Shown here one piece after another: positions 30,722 to 39,183 of a stretch of DNA of 64,000 bases. Below the pieces are notes generated by a model. It searched no databases, had not been told where the DNA came from, and saw only the letters and a program-made list of their open reading frames with translations. How positions within the stretch are numbered: position 1 is the first letter of the stretch; the number at the start of each line of letters is the position of its first letter. Source of the stretch: Acidimicrobiales bacterium (GTDB lineage: Bacteria; Actinomycetota; Acidimicrobiia; Acidimicrobiales; JADJXE01); assembly GCA_016716005.1 (NCBI GenBank), contig JADJXE010000001.1, forward strand, positions 1,253,001 to 1,317,000. The letters are read 5' to 3'. A program made the translations under genes and the position numbers.

Positions 30722-31231
30722 GTGAGCCTCATCGCGGTCAACGCCAGCCCGTCCTCCAGCTCCACGACGCACGCCCTCGCGCAGGCTGCGGTCGAGCTCG
30801 CGCGCGAGGGGCACGTGCTGAACGTGGGCGAGCTCGACGCCGAGGCGCTGCTGCTGCGCCGCACCGCCGACGACGTGGAGGGGGCCCTCACCGCGATCTG
30901 CGGGGCCACGATCCTCGTCGTGGCGACGCCGGTGAACCAGGCCACCTACGGCGGGCTGCTGAAGGTGCTGTTCGACCAGCTGCCCCCGTCGGCGCTGGCC
31001 GGCACGGCGTGCGTGCTGGCCGCCGCGGGGGCCACGCGCGACCACTTCCTCAGCCTCGACACCGGGCTGCGGGCGATGCTGGCCTCCCTCGACGGCTGGA
31101 CCGTGCCGACGGTCGTGTACGCCACCGGCGACGACGTCGACGAGTCGGGCCGGCCCAGGCCACCCGTGCTCGCCTCGCTGCAACGGGCCCTCGGCGAGGC
31201 CTACGCCCTCGAGCGGGCCTTCGGGGGCTGA
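30722..31231 (+). CDS. NADPH-dependent FMN reductase family protein
   Basis: A 169-residue flavodoxin-like protein. LIAVNASPSSSSTTHALAQA is the FMN phosphate-binding loop, ILVVATPVNQATYGGLLKVL the second family block, and CVLAAAGATRDHFL the third. These proteins reduce FMN or other small electron acceptors with NADPH; some relatives (SsuE, MsuE) supply FMNH2 to monooxygenases. The start is GTG at 30722 with a TACCGT hexamer six bases upstream. It is a single gene, and its partner oxygenase is not evident. Confidence 0.85.
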   Translation: MSLIAVNASPSSSSTTHALAQAAVELAREGHVLNVGELDAEALLLRRTADDVEGALTAICGATILVVATPVNQATYGGLLKVLFDQLPPSALAGTACVLAAAGATRDHFLSLDTGLRAMLASLDGWTVPTVVYATGDDVDESGRPRPPVLASLQRALGEAYALERAFGG

Positions 31232-31319
31232 TCGCGGCCCGTCCACCCGACGCCGGCGCGCAGTAGCGTCGCCTCGGCCACGGGCCGGCCGGGCGCGGGC
31301 TGCGACGAGGGGGGACGAG

Positions 31320-32195
31320 ATGGCGAGCAGCGTGCTGGCTGAGGGCCTGTACTTCGGCGAGGGGCCGCGGTGGCACGACGGCCGCCTGTGGTTCAGCGAC
31401 TTCTACGACCGGGCCGTCAAGACCGTGGATGCCACCGGCACCGTCGAGACCGTGGTCGAGACGCCGGGCCAGCCGTCAGGCCTCGGGTGGCTCCCCGACG
31501 GTCGGCTGCTGCTGGTGTCGATGCTCGATCGGCGGCTGCTCCGGCTCGACCCCGGCGGCCTGGCGGAGCACGCCGACCTGTCGTCGATCGCCACCTTCCA
31601 CGCCAACGACATGGTGGTCGACGCCGGCGGGCGGGCCTACGTCGGCAACTTCGGGTTCGACCTCGACGCCTTCATGGCCGAGCACGGCATCCCCGGGCTG
31701 CTCGCCGACCCCGGACCGCCCACCGCAGCCCTCGCCCGCGTCGAGCCCGACGGCACGGTCCACGTCGCCGCCGAGGGGATGAAGTTCCCCAACGGCTCGG
31801 TGATCACCCCCGACGGCGCCACCCTGATCGTGGCCGAGACGATCGCCATGCGGCTGACCGCCTTCGACATCGCGGCCGACGGCTCCCTCTCCGACCGCCG
31901 GGTGTGGGCCGACATCCCGGGCATCGCGCCCGACGGCATCTGCCTCGACGCCGAGGGCGCGGTGTGGGTGGCCAACGCGCTCGGGGCCGAGTGCGCCCGT
32001 GTGCACGAGGGCGGCGAGGTGTCCGAGCGGGTCGAGGTGAGCCAGCCCTGCTACGCCTGCATGCTGGGAGGCGACGACGGCACCACGCTGTTCGCGCTCA
32101 CCGCGGCCACCTCCGTCGCCGCCGAGGCCGCCAGGGCCCGGACGGGGAGGGTGGAGACCGCCCGGGCCGCCGTCCCGCACGCCGGACGCCCCTGA
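31320..32195 (+). CDS. SMP-30/gluconolactonase family protein
   Basis: A 291-residue six-bladed beta-propeller. The metal-binding residues lie in YFGEGPRWHDGRLWFSD (Glu), KFPNGSVITPDGATL (Asn) and APDGICLDAEGAVWVAN (Asp), as in SMP-30 lactonases. AETIAMRLTAFDIAADGSLS is the typical sixth-blade region. It probably hydrolyses a sugar or other lactone in the cytoplasm. A GAGGGGGGACGAG ribosome site precedes the ATG. It stands alone and converges with the nucleotidyltransferase gene. Confidence 0.85.
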   Translation: MASSVLAEGLYFGEGPRWHDGRLWFSDFYDRAVKTVDATGTVETVVETPGQPSGLGWLPDGRLLLVSMLDRRLLRLDPGGLAEHADLSSIATFHANDMVVDAGGRAYVGNFGFDLDAFMAEHGIPGLLADPGPPTAALARVEPDGTVHVAAEGMKFPNGSVITPDGATLIVAETIAMRLTAFDIAADGSLSDRRVWADIPGIAPDGICLDAEGAVWVANALGAECARVHEGGEVSERVEVSQPCYACMLGGDDGTTLFALTAATSVAAEAARARTGRVETARAAVPHAGRP

Positions 32196-32203
32196 GCCGG
32201 GCC

Positions 32204-32995
32204 TCAGCGCTCGTCGAGCAGGGCGGCCCGCACCTCGGCGCAGGCGGCTCCCAGCTCGTCGGGGCCGGCGCCGAGGGTGGCGAAGCGCCAGCGCAGGTGG
32301 GCCAGCCCGGCCTGGGCGACGATCCGCTTCTCGTTCAGGGCCCACTCGCCCCGGGCCGCCAGCCGGGCATGGGCCTCCTCCATCACCGCCCGGGCCAGGT
32401 TGCCGGCGCACCCGAGGGGATCGCCCTGGGCCGCGAACGCGGCCTCGGCGAACCCCACCGACAGCAACGCGGCGCTGTGCCACTCGTGGTGCGCCGTGCG
32501 CCGGAGCGGATCGGGGAAGTCCGGCCGCGGCAGCGCCCCCGCGAGCACCCGGCAGCGCGCCAGCTCGCCCACGACCAGGTAGGTCGGCACGCCCGCCAGG
32601 TGGAAGGGCAGGCGCTCGATGGCGAAGCGGCCGGCTCGGGCCTCCGTCCACCAGCGCTCCACGTCGTCGAGGTCGCGGTAGACCAGGTCGACCCGGCGGC
32701 CGTCCACGTCGAGCCAGGCGCCGCCGTTCATCACCCCGCCCCCCCAGTCGCCCGGGGCGAACACCTGCCCGGAGAAGCCGAGGCCGCGGACGCCCTCCAC
32801 GTCGAGGCGGCCGCGGTAGTAGATACCGAGATCCCAGTCGCTGTCGGGGCGGTGCTCGCCCCACGCACGCGAACCCCCCAGGGCCACCGCCACCACGCCC
32901 CGCACCCCGGCCAGCCGCTCCGCCAGGTCGCGCAGGAACCCCTCGTCGTCGACGCCGGCACGGCGCCGCAGGATGTCGCGGAAGTCGTCGCTCAC
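32204..32995 (-). CDS. Nucleotidyltransferase-domain protein
   Basis: A 263-residue protein whose first half is a Pol-beta-type nucleotidyltransferase: ALGGSRAWGEHRPDSDWDLG is the GS-x10-DxD motif and VDLVYRDLDDVERWW carries the third carboxylate. The C-terminal helical part (ALLSVGFAEAAFAAQGDPLG, LNEKRIVAQAGL) resembles DUF4037-like C-terminal domains. It may transfer a nucleotide to a small molecule or protein. GTG overlaps the nitroreductase stop by 4 nt. Neither an antibiotic-modifying role nor a MNT/HEPN toxin partner is supported. Confidence 0.8.
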   Translation of the reverse strand: MSDDFRDILRRRAGVDDEGFLRDLAERLAGVRGVVAVALGGSRAWGEHRPDSDWDLGIYYRGRLDVEGVRGLGFSGQVFAPGDWGGGVMNGGAWLDVDGRRVDLVYRDLDDVERWWTEARAGRFAIERLPFHLAGVPTYLVVGELARCRVLAGALPRPDFPDPLRRTAHHEWHSAALLSVGFAEAAFAAQGDPLGCAGNLARAVMEEAHARLAARGEWALNEKRIVAQAGLAHLRWRFATLGAGPDELGAACAEVRAALLDER

Positions 32996-33705
32996 GGCGG
33001 GCTGCCCGCCGACCCGCCGGTGGTGGTCACTCGGAACGGTTCGCCGCCGTACCGGTCGACGCTCGTGAACTCCTCGACCTCCCGGCGACGCAGGCGGGTG
33101 ACCTGGCGGACCGGCCACCCCAGCGCGACCACGGCCGCCAGCGCGACCCCGTCGGGCATGCCCAGCACCTCCTTGGCGGCCGGCTCCTCGCGGCAGAGGA
33201 ACGTGGTCATCACCCCTCCCAGGCCCTCGTTGCGGGCCGCCAGCAGCAGGTTCTGCACGAAGGGGTAGATCGACCCGCCGCCCACGATGCTCTGACGGTC
33301 GAGCCCGGCGTCGAGCACCGCCAGCGCGCCGAGCTCGACGGTGACCACCAGGAGCACGGGCACCGCGTCGAGGTCGTCGACGAACTTGGCCGGCCGATCG
33401 ACGGCGCGCGCCGCCTCGAGGTCGACGGCGGGGCCGGGCCAGCGCCCTCCCTCGGTGGGGGCGAACGGGACGACCCCGGCCTCGAGGTGCGCCACGTACT
33501 CCCGCCACCCCAGCCGGGCCAGGTCGCGCAGGCGGCGGCGGACGGCGGGGTCGCGCACCACGATCACCCGCCAACCCTGGCGGTTCCCCCCGCTGGGCGC
33601 GAAGCGCGCCAGGTCGAGGACCCGGTGCAGCACGTCGTCGGGCACGGGGTCGGGAGCGAACTCCCGGGCCGCACCGGACGTCCTCATCACCTCTCGGAGA
33701 TCCAC
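32992..33705 (-). CDS. Nitroreductase family protein
   Basis: A 237-residue FMN-binding nitroreductase. The N-terminal phosphate-binding region is RTSGAAREFAPDPVPDDVLH, followed by LARFAPSGGNRQGWRVIVVR; the C-terminal half contains GGSIYPFVQNLLLAARNEGL and VVALGWPVRQVTRLRR. It reduces nitro or quinone compounds or may act on flavins. The GTG start at 33705 (VDLREVM) has GGAGGTGCG upstream. It forms a two-gene operon with the overlapping nucleotidyltransferase and is divergent from the ABC exporter. Confidence 0.85.
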   Translation of the reverse strand: MDLREVMRTSGAAREFAPDPVPDDVLHRVLDLARFAPSGGNRQGWRVIVVRDPAVRRRLRDLARLGWREYVAHLEAGVVPFAPTEGGRWPGPAVDLEAARAVDRPAKFVDDLDAVPVLLVVTVELGALAVLDAGLDRQSIVGGGSIYPFVQNLLLAARNEGLGGVMTTFLCREEPAAKEVLGMPDGVALAAVVALGWPVRQVTRLRRREVEEFTSVDRYGGEPFRVTTTGGSAGSPP

Positions 33706-33808
33706 CGCACCTCCATCGGACGGGAGCCGGCACACACGTACGACTTGGAACAGACGTCGTCGATCATCGGTGCTGTTCCCACCGGTCTCAGCTCCCCTGG
33801 AGGATCTC

Positions 33809-34768
33809 ATGTCCGCCGCTCCGCCTGCTGAGCAGGGCGGGCCGCCCACTACCCTCGGCCCGGTGCTCGAGGTCCGGCGGCTCCACAAGCGCTTCGGCGA
33901 CGTGGTGGCCCTCGACGGCGTGTCGTTCTCGGTGGACGACGGCCAGATGGTCGGCTTCCTCGGCCCCAACGGGTCGGGCAAGACCACCACCATGCGTGCC
34001 GTGATGGGGCTGATCACCCTCGACGAGGGCGAGATCCTCTGGGAGGGCCGCCCGATGACGGCCGACGACCGGCGCCGGTTCGGGTACATGCCCGCCGAGC
34101 GCGGCATGTACCCCAAGATGCGGGTGCGGGAGCACGTGGTCTACTTCGCTCGGCTCGCCGGGCTCGGCCCCCGGGATGCGGGGCAGGCCGCCGACCGGTG
34201 GTTGGAGCGCCTGGGCCTGGCCGACCGCCACGACACCGAGGTGCAGCGCCTCTCCAGCGGCAACCAGCAGCGCGTGCAGCTGGCGCTGGCGCTCGTGCAC
34301 GACCCGACGCTGCTCATCCTCGACGAGCCGTTCTCCGGCCTCGACCCCCTCGCCGCCGACACCATGCAGCAGATCCTCCGCGAGCGCGTGGCCGACGGCG
34401 CCGGCGCCCTCTTCTCGAGCCACCAGCTCGACCTGGTCGAAGACGTGAGCCAGGACGTCGTGATCATCGACGAGGGCCGCGTGGTGCTCTCGGGCGACGT
34501 CGACGCGCTCCGGGCCGCCTCGCCGGTGCGGTACCTCGACGTGGACGTCGAGGGCGCCCGCGAACCCTGGGCCGATCGCGTCCCCGGGGCCGAGCAGGTC
34601 GACGACGGGGGACGCGAGCACGGTCGGCGAGTCCGTCTCCGCGTCCCCCGGGATGCCGACCCCCGGGTTGCCCTGGACGCGGCCGGACGGGCCGGGCAGG
34701 TGGTCAGCTTCAGCTTCTCCCCCCCAGGTCTCTCCGAGGTCTTCCGCGACGCGGTGGCGGAGCGGTGA
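33809..34768 (+). CDS. ABC transporter ATP-binding protein (NatA-like)
   Basis: A 319-residue ATPase with Walker A GFLGPNGSGKTTTMRAVMGL, signature RLSSGNQQRVQLALALVHDP and Walker B LLILDEPFSGLDP, with the switch histidine in FSSHQLDLVEDVSQ. The C-terminal ~80 residues are a DrrA/NatA-type extension. It energises the permease encoded immediately downstream; the GTGA overlap couples them. The ATG has CTGGAGGATC upstream. Such two-gene systems export sodium, drugs or lipids; substrate not predictable. Confidence 0.93.
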   Translation: MSAAPPAEQGGPPTTLGPVLEVRRLHKRFGDVVALDGVSFSVDDGQMVGFLGPNGSGKTTTMRAVMGLITLDEGEILWEGRPMTADDRRRFGYMPAERGMYPKMRVREHVVYFARLAGLGPRDAGQAADRWLERLGLADRHDTEVQRLSSGNQQRVQLALALVHDPTLLILDEPFSGLDPLAADTMQQILRERVADGAGALFSSHQLDLVEDVSQDVVIIDEGRVVLSGDVDALRAASPVRYLDVDVEGAREPWADRVPGAEQVDDGGREHGRRVRLRVPRDADPRVALDAAGRAGQVVSFSFSPPGLSEVFRDAVAER

Positions 34769-35955
34769 GCTCGTCGGAGATCGTGCGGCTGGTGGCCGGC
34801 CGCGAGATCCGCCAGCGCCTCCCCAGCCGGGCGTTCAAGGTCACCACCGCGCTGCTCGTGCTGCTGGTGCTGGGCGCCGGCTTCCTGGGCCGCGTGGCCA
34901 ACGGCAGCGACCGCACGGTCACGTACGACCTCGGGGTCGTGGGCGCCGCCCCGGCCACGCTCGAGGCGGCGCTGGCCCAGGCCGCGCTCGCCTTCGACGC
35001 CACGGTCGACCTGCAACCGGCAGACAGCCTGCCGACCGCCGAGGAGGCGCTCGACGCGGGCCGCGTCGACGCCGTCCTCGTGCTCTCGCCGACCGAGCTG
35101 GTGTGGAAGGCCGAGCCCGAGGCCACCCTGCAGGGCATCGTCACCAGCGCCGTCCGCACCGTCGACGTGCTGGGAGCGGCCCAGCAGGCCGGCCTGTCGC
35201 CCTCCGAGGCGTCGCAGCTGCTGAACCCGCCTCCGCTGGACCAGCGCTCGCTCGTCCCCCCCGACCCCGACGCCGCGGTGAAGCAGGTCACCGGCTGGGC
35301 GACCGCGTTCATGCTGTCGCTCATCATCAGCATCTACGGCGGGTACCTCCTGGTGGGGGTGATCGAGGAGAAGTCGTCGGCCGTCGTCGAGGTGCTCCTG
35401 GCGCACGTGCGCTCGTGGCAGCTGCTCGCCGGGAAGGTGGTCGGCATCGGCGCGGTGGCCCTGGTGCAGGTGGCCGCCATGGTTGCCGCCGGCGCGGTCG
35501 CGCTGCGCGTCTCGGGCGTCTCGGTGCCGGGCTCGGTGCTGGTGTCGCTCCCCACCGTCCTCGTCTGGTTCGTGCTCGGCTTCGCCTTCTACGCCACGGT
35601 GTTCGCGGTGGCGGGCTCGCTCGTGAGCCGCCAGGAGGACGCCCAGGGCGTCAGCGCGCCGATCTCGATCGCGTTCGTCGCCGCCTACCTGGTGCTGTTC
35701 CAGGTGGCGGCCGAGCCGAGCAGCACCCTGGCCGTGGTGACCTCGCTCATCCCACCCCTGACACCGCTGCTCATGCCGGCGCGCATGGCTTCGGGCGAGG
35801 TGCCCCTCTGGCAGCCGCTCCTGGCGATCGCGCTCATGCTCGTAGCGATGTACGGCCTGCTCCGCCTGGGCGGCCGGATCTACTCCACGATGCTCCTGCA
35901 CACCGGCGCCAAGGTGGGCTGGCGGGAGGCCCTCCGCCTGGCCAGGACCCCGTAG
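34765..35955 (+). CDS. ABC-2 type transporter permease (NatB-like)
   Basis: A 396-residue membrane protein. One N-terminal helix (ALLVLLVLGAGFLGRVA), a ~150-residue external domain and about five C-terminal helices (AFMLSLIISIYGGYLLVGVI, VALVQVAAMVAAGAVAL, VLVWFVLGFAFYATVFAVAG, IAFVAAYLVLFQV, LLAIALMLVAMYGLL) match the NatB/ABC-2 layout, including the conserved EEKSSAVVEVLLAHVRSWQL segment. It pairs with the ATPase to form an exporter. It ends 3 bp from the stop of the convergent acyl-CoA dehydrogenase. Confidence 0.9.
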   Translation: MSSSEIVRLVAGREIRQRLPSRAFKVTTALLVLLVLGAGFLGRVANGSDRTVTYDLGVVGAAPATLEAALAQAALAFDATVDLQPADSLPTAEEALDAGRVDAVLVLSPTELVWKAEPEATLQGIVTSAVRTVDVLGAAQQAGLSPSEASQLLNPPPLDQRSLVPPDPDAAVKQVTGWATAFMLSLIISIYGGYLLVGVIEEKSSAVVEVLLAHVRSWQLLAGKVVGIGAVALVQVAAMVAAGAVALRVSGVSVPGSVLVSLPTVLVWFVLGFAFYATVFAVAGSLVSRQEDAQGVSAPISIAFVAAYLVLFQVAAEPSSTLAVVTSLIPPLTPLLMPARMASGEVPLWQPLLAIALMLVAMYGLLRLGGRIYSTMLLHTGAKVGWREALRLARTP

Positions 35956-35958
35956 CGG

Positions 35959-37107
35959 TCAGCCCGTGAGCAACCGCTTGGCGATCACCACCCGCTGGAC
36001 CTGGTTGGTGCCCTCGTAGATCTGGGTGATCTTGGCGTCGCGCATCATGCGCTCCACCGGGAACTCCTGGGTGTAGCCGTAGCCGCCGAGCAGCTGCACC
36101 GCGTCGGTCGTGACCTGCATGGCCACATCGGAGGCGAAGGCCTTGGCCATGGCGCCGACGACGGTGAGGTCGCCGTCGGGGTCACCCTCGTCGACGAGCG
36201 CGCACGCCTTGTAGACGAGGCTCCGGGCCGCCTCGAGCCGCATGGCCGCGTCGGCGACCATGAACTGCAGGCCCTGGAGCTCGGCGATGGGCCGGCCGAA
36301 CGCCGTGCGCTCCCGCATGTAGCCGGTGGCGAAGTCGAGCGCCCCCTGCCCGAGGCCGACCGCCTGCGCGCCGATCCCCGGACGCGACCGGTCGAGGGTG
36401 TGCATGGCGACGACGAAGCCCTGGCCCTCCTCGCCGAGCCGGTTGCCCACGGGCACGCGCACCTCGTCCAGCACGATCTCCCCGGTGGGGCTGCCCTTCA
36501 TCCCCATCTTCTTCTCGAGCTTGGCGACCCGCACGCCCCACTCGGCCTCGACCACGAAGGCGGAGATGCCCCGGTGCCCGGCCGCCGGATCGGTCTTGGC
36601 GAACACCACGTACACGTCGCTGATGCCGGCGTTGGTGATCCAGTACTTGGTGCCGGTGAGCACGTAGTGGTCGCCGTCGCGCACCGCCCGCGTGGTCATG
36701 GCCGCCACGTCGGAGCCCGCGTCGGCCTCGGACAGGCAGTAGCTGCCCTGGCTCTCGCCCGATGCCAGGCGGGGCAGGTAGCGGGCCTTCACCTCGTCGC
36801 TGCCCCAGTTGCGGATCGGCATCGACGCCAGGTCGGTGATCATCATGGTGAGGCTGGTGAACCCGCACACGCGCGCCAGCTCCTCGATGGCGATGGCGTG
36901 GGTGATCGAGTCGGCACCGGTGCCGCCGTACTCCTCGGGGAGGCTCAGCGCGGGGATCTCCATCTCGACGCAGGCCTTGAAGGCATCCCACGAGTACTCG
37001 CCGGTGCGGTCGATCTCCGCGGCGAGCGGCGCGATGCGGTCCTCGGCGAACCGGCGCATCACCCGCCGGAACTCTCTCTGCTCGGGCGTCAGGGTCATCG
37101 GCTGCAT
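35959..37107 (-). CDS. Acyl-CoA dehydrogenase
   Basis: A 382-residue canonical acyl-CoA dehydrogenase. YCLSEADAGSDVAAMTTRAV and YVLTGTKYWITNAGISDVYV form the two PROSITE-type blocks, and the C-terminus has TDAVQLLGGYGYTQEFPVER and ITQIYEGTNQVQRVVIAKRL, containing the catalytic Glu in YEGTNQ. That layout is the short/branched or medium-chain subclass (FadE/BCAD). It starts at ATG 37107; its downstream neighbour, a hydrolase gene, lies upstream on the same strand, about 40 bp away. It likely acts in fatty or branched-chain acyl-CoA oxidation. Confidence 0.93.
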   Translation of the reverse strand: MQPMTLTPEQREFRRVMRRFAEDRIAPLAAEIDRTGEYSWDAFKACVEMEIPALSLPEEYGGTGADSITHAIAIEELARVCGFTSLTMMITDLASMPIRNWGSDEVKARYLPRLASGESQGSYCLSEADAGSDVAAMTTRAVRDGDHYVLTGTKYWITNAGISDVYVVFAKTDPAAGHRGISAFVVEAEWGVRVAKLEKKMGMKGSPTGEIVLDEVRVPVGNRLGEEGQGFVVAMHTLDRSRPGIGAQAVGLGQGALDFATGYMRERTAFGRPIAELQGLQFMVADAAMRLEAARSLVYKACALVDEGDPDGDLTVVGAMAKAFASDVAMQVTTDAVQLLGGYGYTQEFPVERMMRDAKITQIYEGTNQVQRVVIAKRLLTG

Positions 37108-37146
37108 GGCGCCAGTGTCGCGCCGGTCGGGGCGGGGCCGGACCGC

Positions 37147-38013
37147 TCAGCCCCCGGCCGCTCCCGACGTCCCGAGATGGTCGAGCAGGAGCCGGTCGAG
37201 CAGTTCGGGCGCCTGCTCGGCGATCCAGTGGCCCACCCCCTCGAACACCTCGAACCGGTAGGGCCCGTCGACGTGCTCGGCGGTCCACTCGGCCGCCTCG
37301 CGACCGAGGGCCGGATCGTCGGTGCTCCAGCAGAACATCGTGGGCGTCGTGATGGGCCCGAGCCCCTCCACCAGGGTGAGGTCGGCGGCCCGGTACCAGT
37401 TCAGGGCGGCCTGCATGGCCTCCTGCGTACCCAGAGCCCGCACGTACTCGACGACCTGGTCCTCGGGCAGCCCGGTGGCGAGGAACAGCTGCTTCAGGCC
37501 GGCAGCCCCGTCGGCCACGAGGAAGGCGGCGGCGTCGGCCGAGCGGAAGAAGTCGATGTAGGCCGAGCGGCCGGCCTGGTCGGCGCCCCCCTCGCCGGCC
37601 AGCGCCCGGCCGAACGCCAACGGGTGCGGCACCGACAGGATCGTGAGGGTCCGCAGCCGCTCCGGGTGCCGGCCGGCCACCTGCCAGGCAACCGCCGCGC
37701 CCCAGTCGTGACCCACCAGGTGGAAGCGCGCCGCGCCCAGGGCATCGGCCAGGGCGAGCACGTCGCCGACCAGGCTCAGCGACCGGTAGGCCTCCACCTC
37801 GGCCGGGCGGGCCCCCGGCGAGTAGCCCCGCTGGTCGGGCGCCACCGCCCGGTACCCGGCCGCGCCCAGCACGGGGAGCTGGTGGCGCCACGACCACGAC
37901 GTCTGCGGGAACCCGTGCAGCAGCAGCACCAGCTCGCCGTCGTCGGGCCCGGCGACGAGAGCGTCGAAGGTGAGGCCGCCGACGGTGATCTCCAGGTGCT
38001 CGAGGTCGCTCAT
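37147..38013 (-). CDS. Alpha/beta hydrolase (epoxide hydrolase-like)
   Basis: A 288-residue hydrolase. LVLLLHGFPQTSWSWRHQL is the oxyanion HGxP motif and VGHDWGAAVAWQVAGRHPER the nucleophile elbow with Asp in GHDWG, as in epoxide hydrolases and dehalogenases rather than Ser hydrolases. Cap-domain tyrosines are plausible in AYIDFFR and LNWYRAADL. Histidine lies in GVGHWIAEQAPE. It could hydrolyse an epoxide. It starts with ATG at 38013. It precedes the acyl-CoA dehydrogenase gene on the same strand, with a 39-bp gap, and may share its transcript. Confidence 0.85.
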   Translation of the reverse strand: MSDLEHLEITVGGLTFDALVAGPDDGELVLLLHGFPQTSWSWRHQLPVLGAAGYRAVAPDQRGYSPGARPAEVEAYRSLSLVGDVLALADALGAARFHLVGHDWGAAVAWQVAGRHPERLRTLTILSVPHPLAFGRALAGEGGADQAGRSAYIDFFRSADAAAFLVADGAAGLKQLFLATGLPEDQVVEYVRALGTQEAMQAALNWYRAADLTLVEGLGPITTPTMFCWSTDDPALGREAAEWTAEHVDGPYRFEVFEGVGHWIAEQAPELLDRLLLDHLGTSGAAGG

Positions 38014-38056
38014 CGGGCCGACCCTACGCCCCGACCCGGACGTGGGGCCGACCGGC

Positions 38057-38650
38057 TCAGGGACGCCGGCCGAAGAGGTGGAGCAGCCGGGTCTGCGGAT
38101 CGGCCCCCGGAGGCGACGCCACCGGCGGCGCGAAGTACTGGGGCATCTGGGCCAACAGCGCGGCGTAGGGCTCGGCCCAGCCGAGCACCGCGTCGACCAG
38201 CCCGGGATCGAGGCGCTCGTCGGCACCCACGGCCCGGGCCAGGTCCCACGCGTGCACGACCAGGTCGGCGAGGCGCTGCCAGGCGTAGTCGGCGCCGGGC
38301 ACGTCGCCCATGGAGAGGTGCACCGTGCGCTCCAGCGCACCCGGCTCCTCGAACGCCTCGCACGCGGCCTCGGCCGCCGGGGCGAACGCCACGGCCGGGT
38401 CGTCGCCGAGCAGGTCGCCGTCGAAGCGGTCGCCGACGTCGGCCATGGTGGCCCCGCCCACGATGGCCGGCACCCAGAGGTTCTCGCCGTGGTTGTGCGA
38501 CACCAGCGCCCGCACGTCCCAGGCCGTGCAGGGCGTGGGCTCGTGCCACCGATCGGGGGCGACGCCGTGCACCAGGGCGGTGAAGGCCGCCGCGGCGCGC
38601 CGGTGCCGGGCGGCCAGCTCGGCGGAGGGCTCGGCGGCGGGCACGGCCAC
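38057..38650 (-). CDS. TIGR03086-family metal-binding protein (DinB/maleylpyruvate-isomerase-like)
   Basis: A 197-residue four-helix-bundle protein. PCTAWDVRALVSHNHGENLW and DLVVHAWDLARAVGADE are hallmark segments of the actinobacterial TIGR03086 family; histidines in SHNHGEN and VVHAWD are likely metal ligands. The superfamily includes mycothiol-dependent maleylpyruvate isomerase, so a thiol-transferase or isomerase role is possible. GTG start at 38650. It follows the 173-aa protein gene after 7 bp and precedes the epoxide hydrolase gene. Confidence 0.8.
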   Translation of the reverse strand: MAVPAAEPSAELAARHRRAAAAFTALVHGVAPDRWHEPTPCTAWDVRALVSHNHGENLWVPAIVGGATMADVGDRFDGDLLGDDPAVAFAPAAEAACEAFEEPGALERTVHLSMGDVPGADYAWQRLADLVVHAWDLARAVGADERLDPGLVDAVLGWAEPYAALLAQMPQYFAPPVASPPGADPQTRLLHLFGRRP

Positions 38651-38657
38651 GGCGCGC

Positions 38658-39179
38658 CTACTCGCCCACGAGGGGGCGCCAGCCCGTGGCCCGGCGCTGG
38701 CGGAGAGCCTCGGGGGTGAGCCGAAGGACCTCGTCGGGCACCCGGTCGACCAGCTCGCGGAGCTCCCAGTAGTGGTGGAAGCTGGCCACCCCTTCGAACA
38801 GACGGCGGCGCAGCGCCACCAGCTCCGGGTCCGGCTCCTCGTCGAGGTAGCCCCACACGGTGAAGGCGACGTCGAGGTCGTGGATCACGGGCGCCCGCCC
38901 GAACAGCGACGCCCGCTTGAGGGCGACCCCCACCCCGCCGGCCACCACGTCGTCGCCGTGCTCGCCGGCCTGCAGCCGCAGGCGGTCGTCGAAGCGGTGG
39001 ACGAGCCGCAGGGCATAGCCCTGGTCGGGGCCCTGGCTGCCGAGGAGCGGGCCGGTGGGCTGGCCGGCCTCGAGGTCGGCGGGGCGGTCGGCCGTCCACT
39101 CCTCGGGGACGTGGTCGGGCGACTCGTAGGCGCGGGGCTTGACCGCGGGAGGGACGGGGACGTACTCGGGGGCAGCCAT
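38658..39179 (-). CDS. Conserved actinobacterial hypothetical protein (173 aa)
   Basis: An acidic, soluble protein without signal or membrane segments. It starts MAAPEYVPVPPAVKPRAYES and includes GYALRLVHRFDDRLRLQAGE, ASLFGRAPVIHDLDVAFTVW and ELRELVDRVPDEVLRLTPEA. I recall proteins of this type lying next to cimA or aminotransferase genes in actinobacteria, but I know no function. It lies 4 bp downstream of cimA, so it is likely the last gene, or nearly so, of the leuB-ilvE-cimA transcript together with the two genes after it. Confidence 0.7.
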   Translation of the reverse strand: MAAPEYVPVPPAVKPRAYESPDHVPEEWTADRPADLEAGQPTGPLLGSQGPDQGYALRLVHRFDDRLRLQAGEHGDDVVAGGVGVALKRASLFGRAPVIHDLDVAFTVWGYLDEEPDPELVALRRRLFEGVASFHHYWELRELVDRVPDEVLRLTPEALRQRRATGWRPLVGE

Positions 39180-39183
39180 GGGG

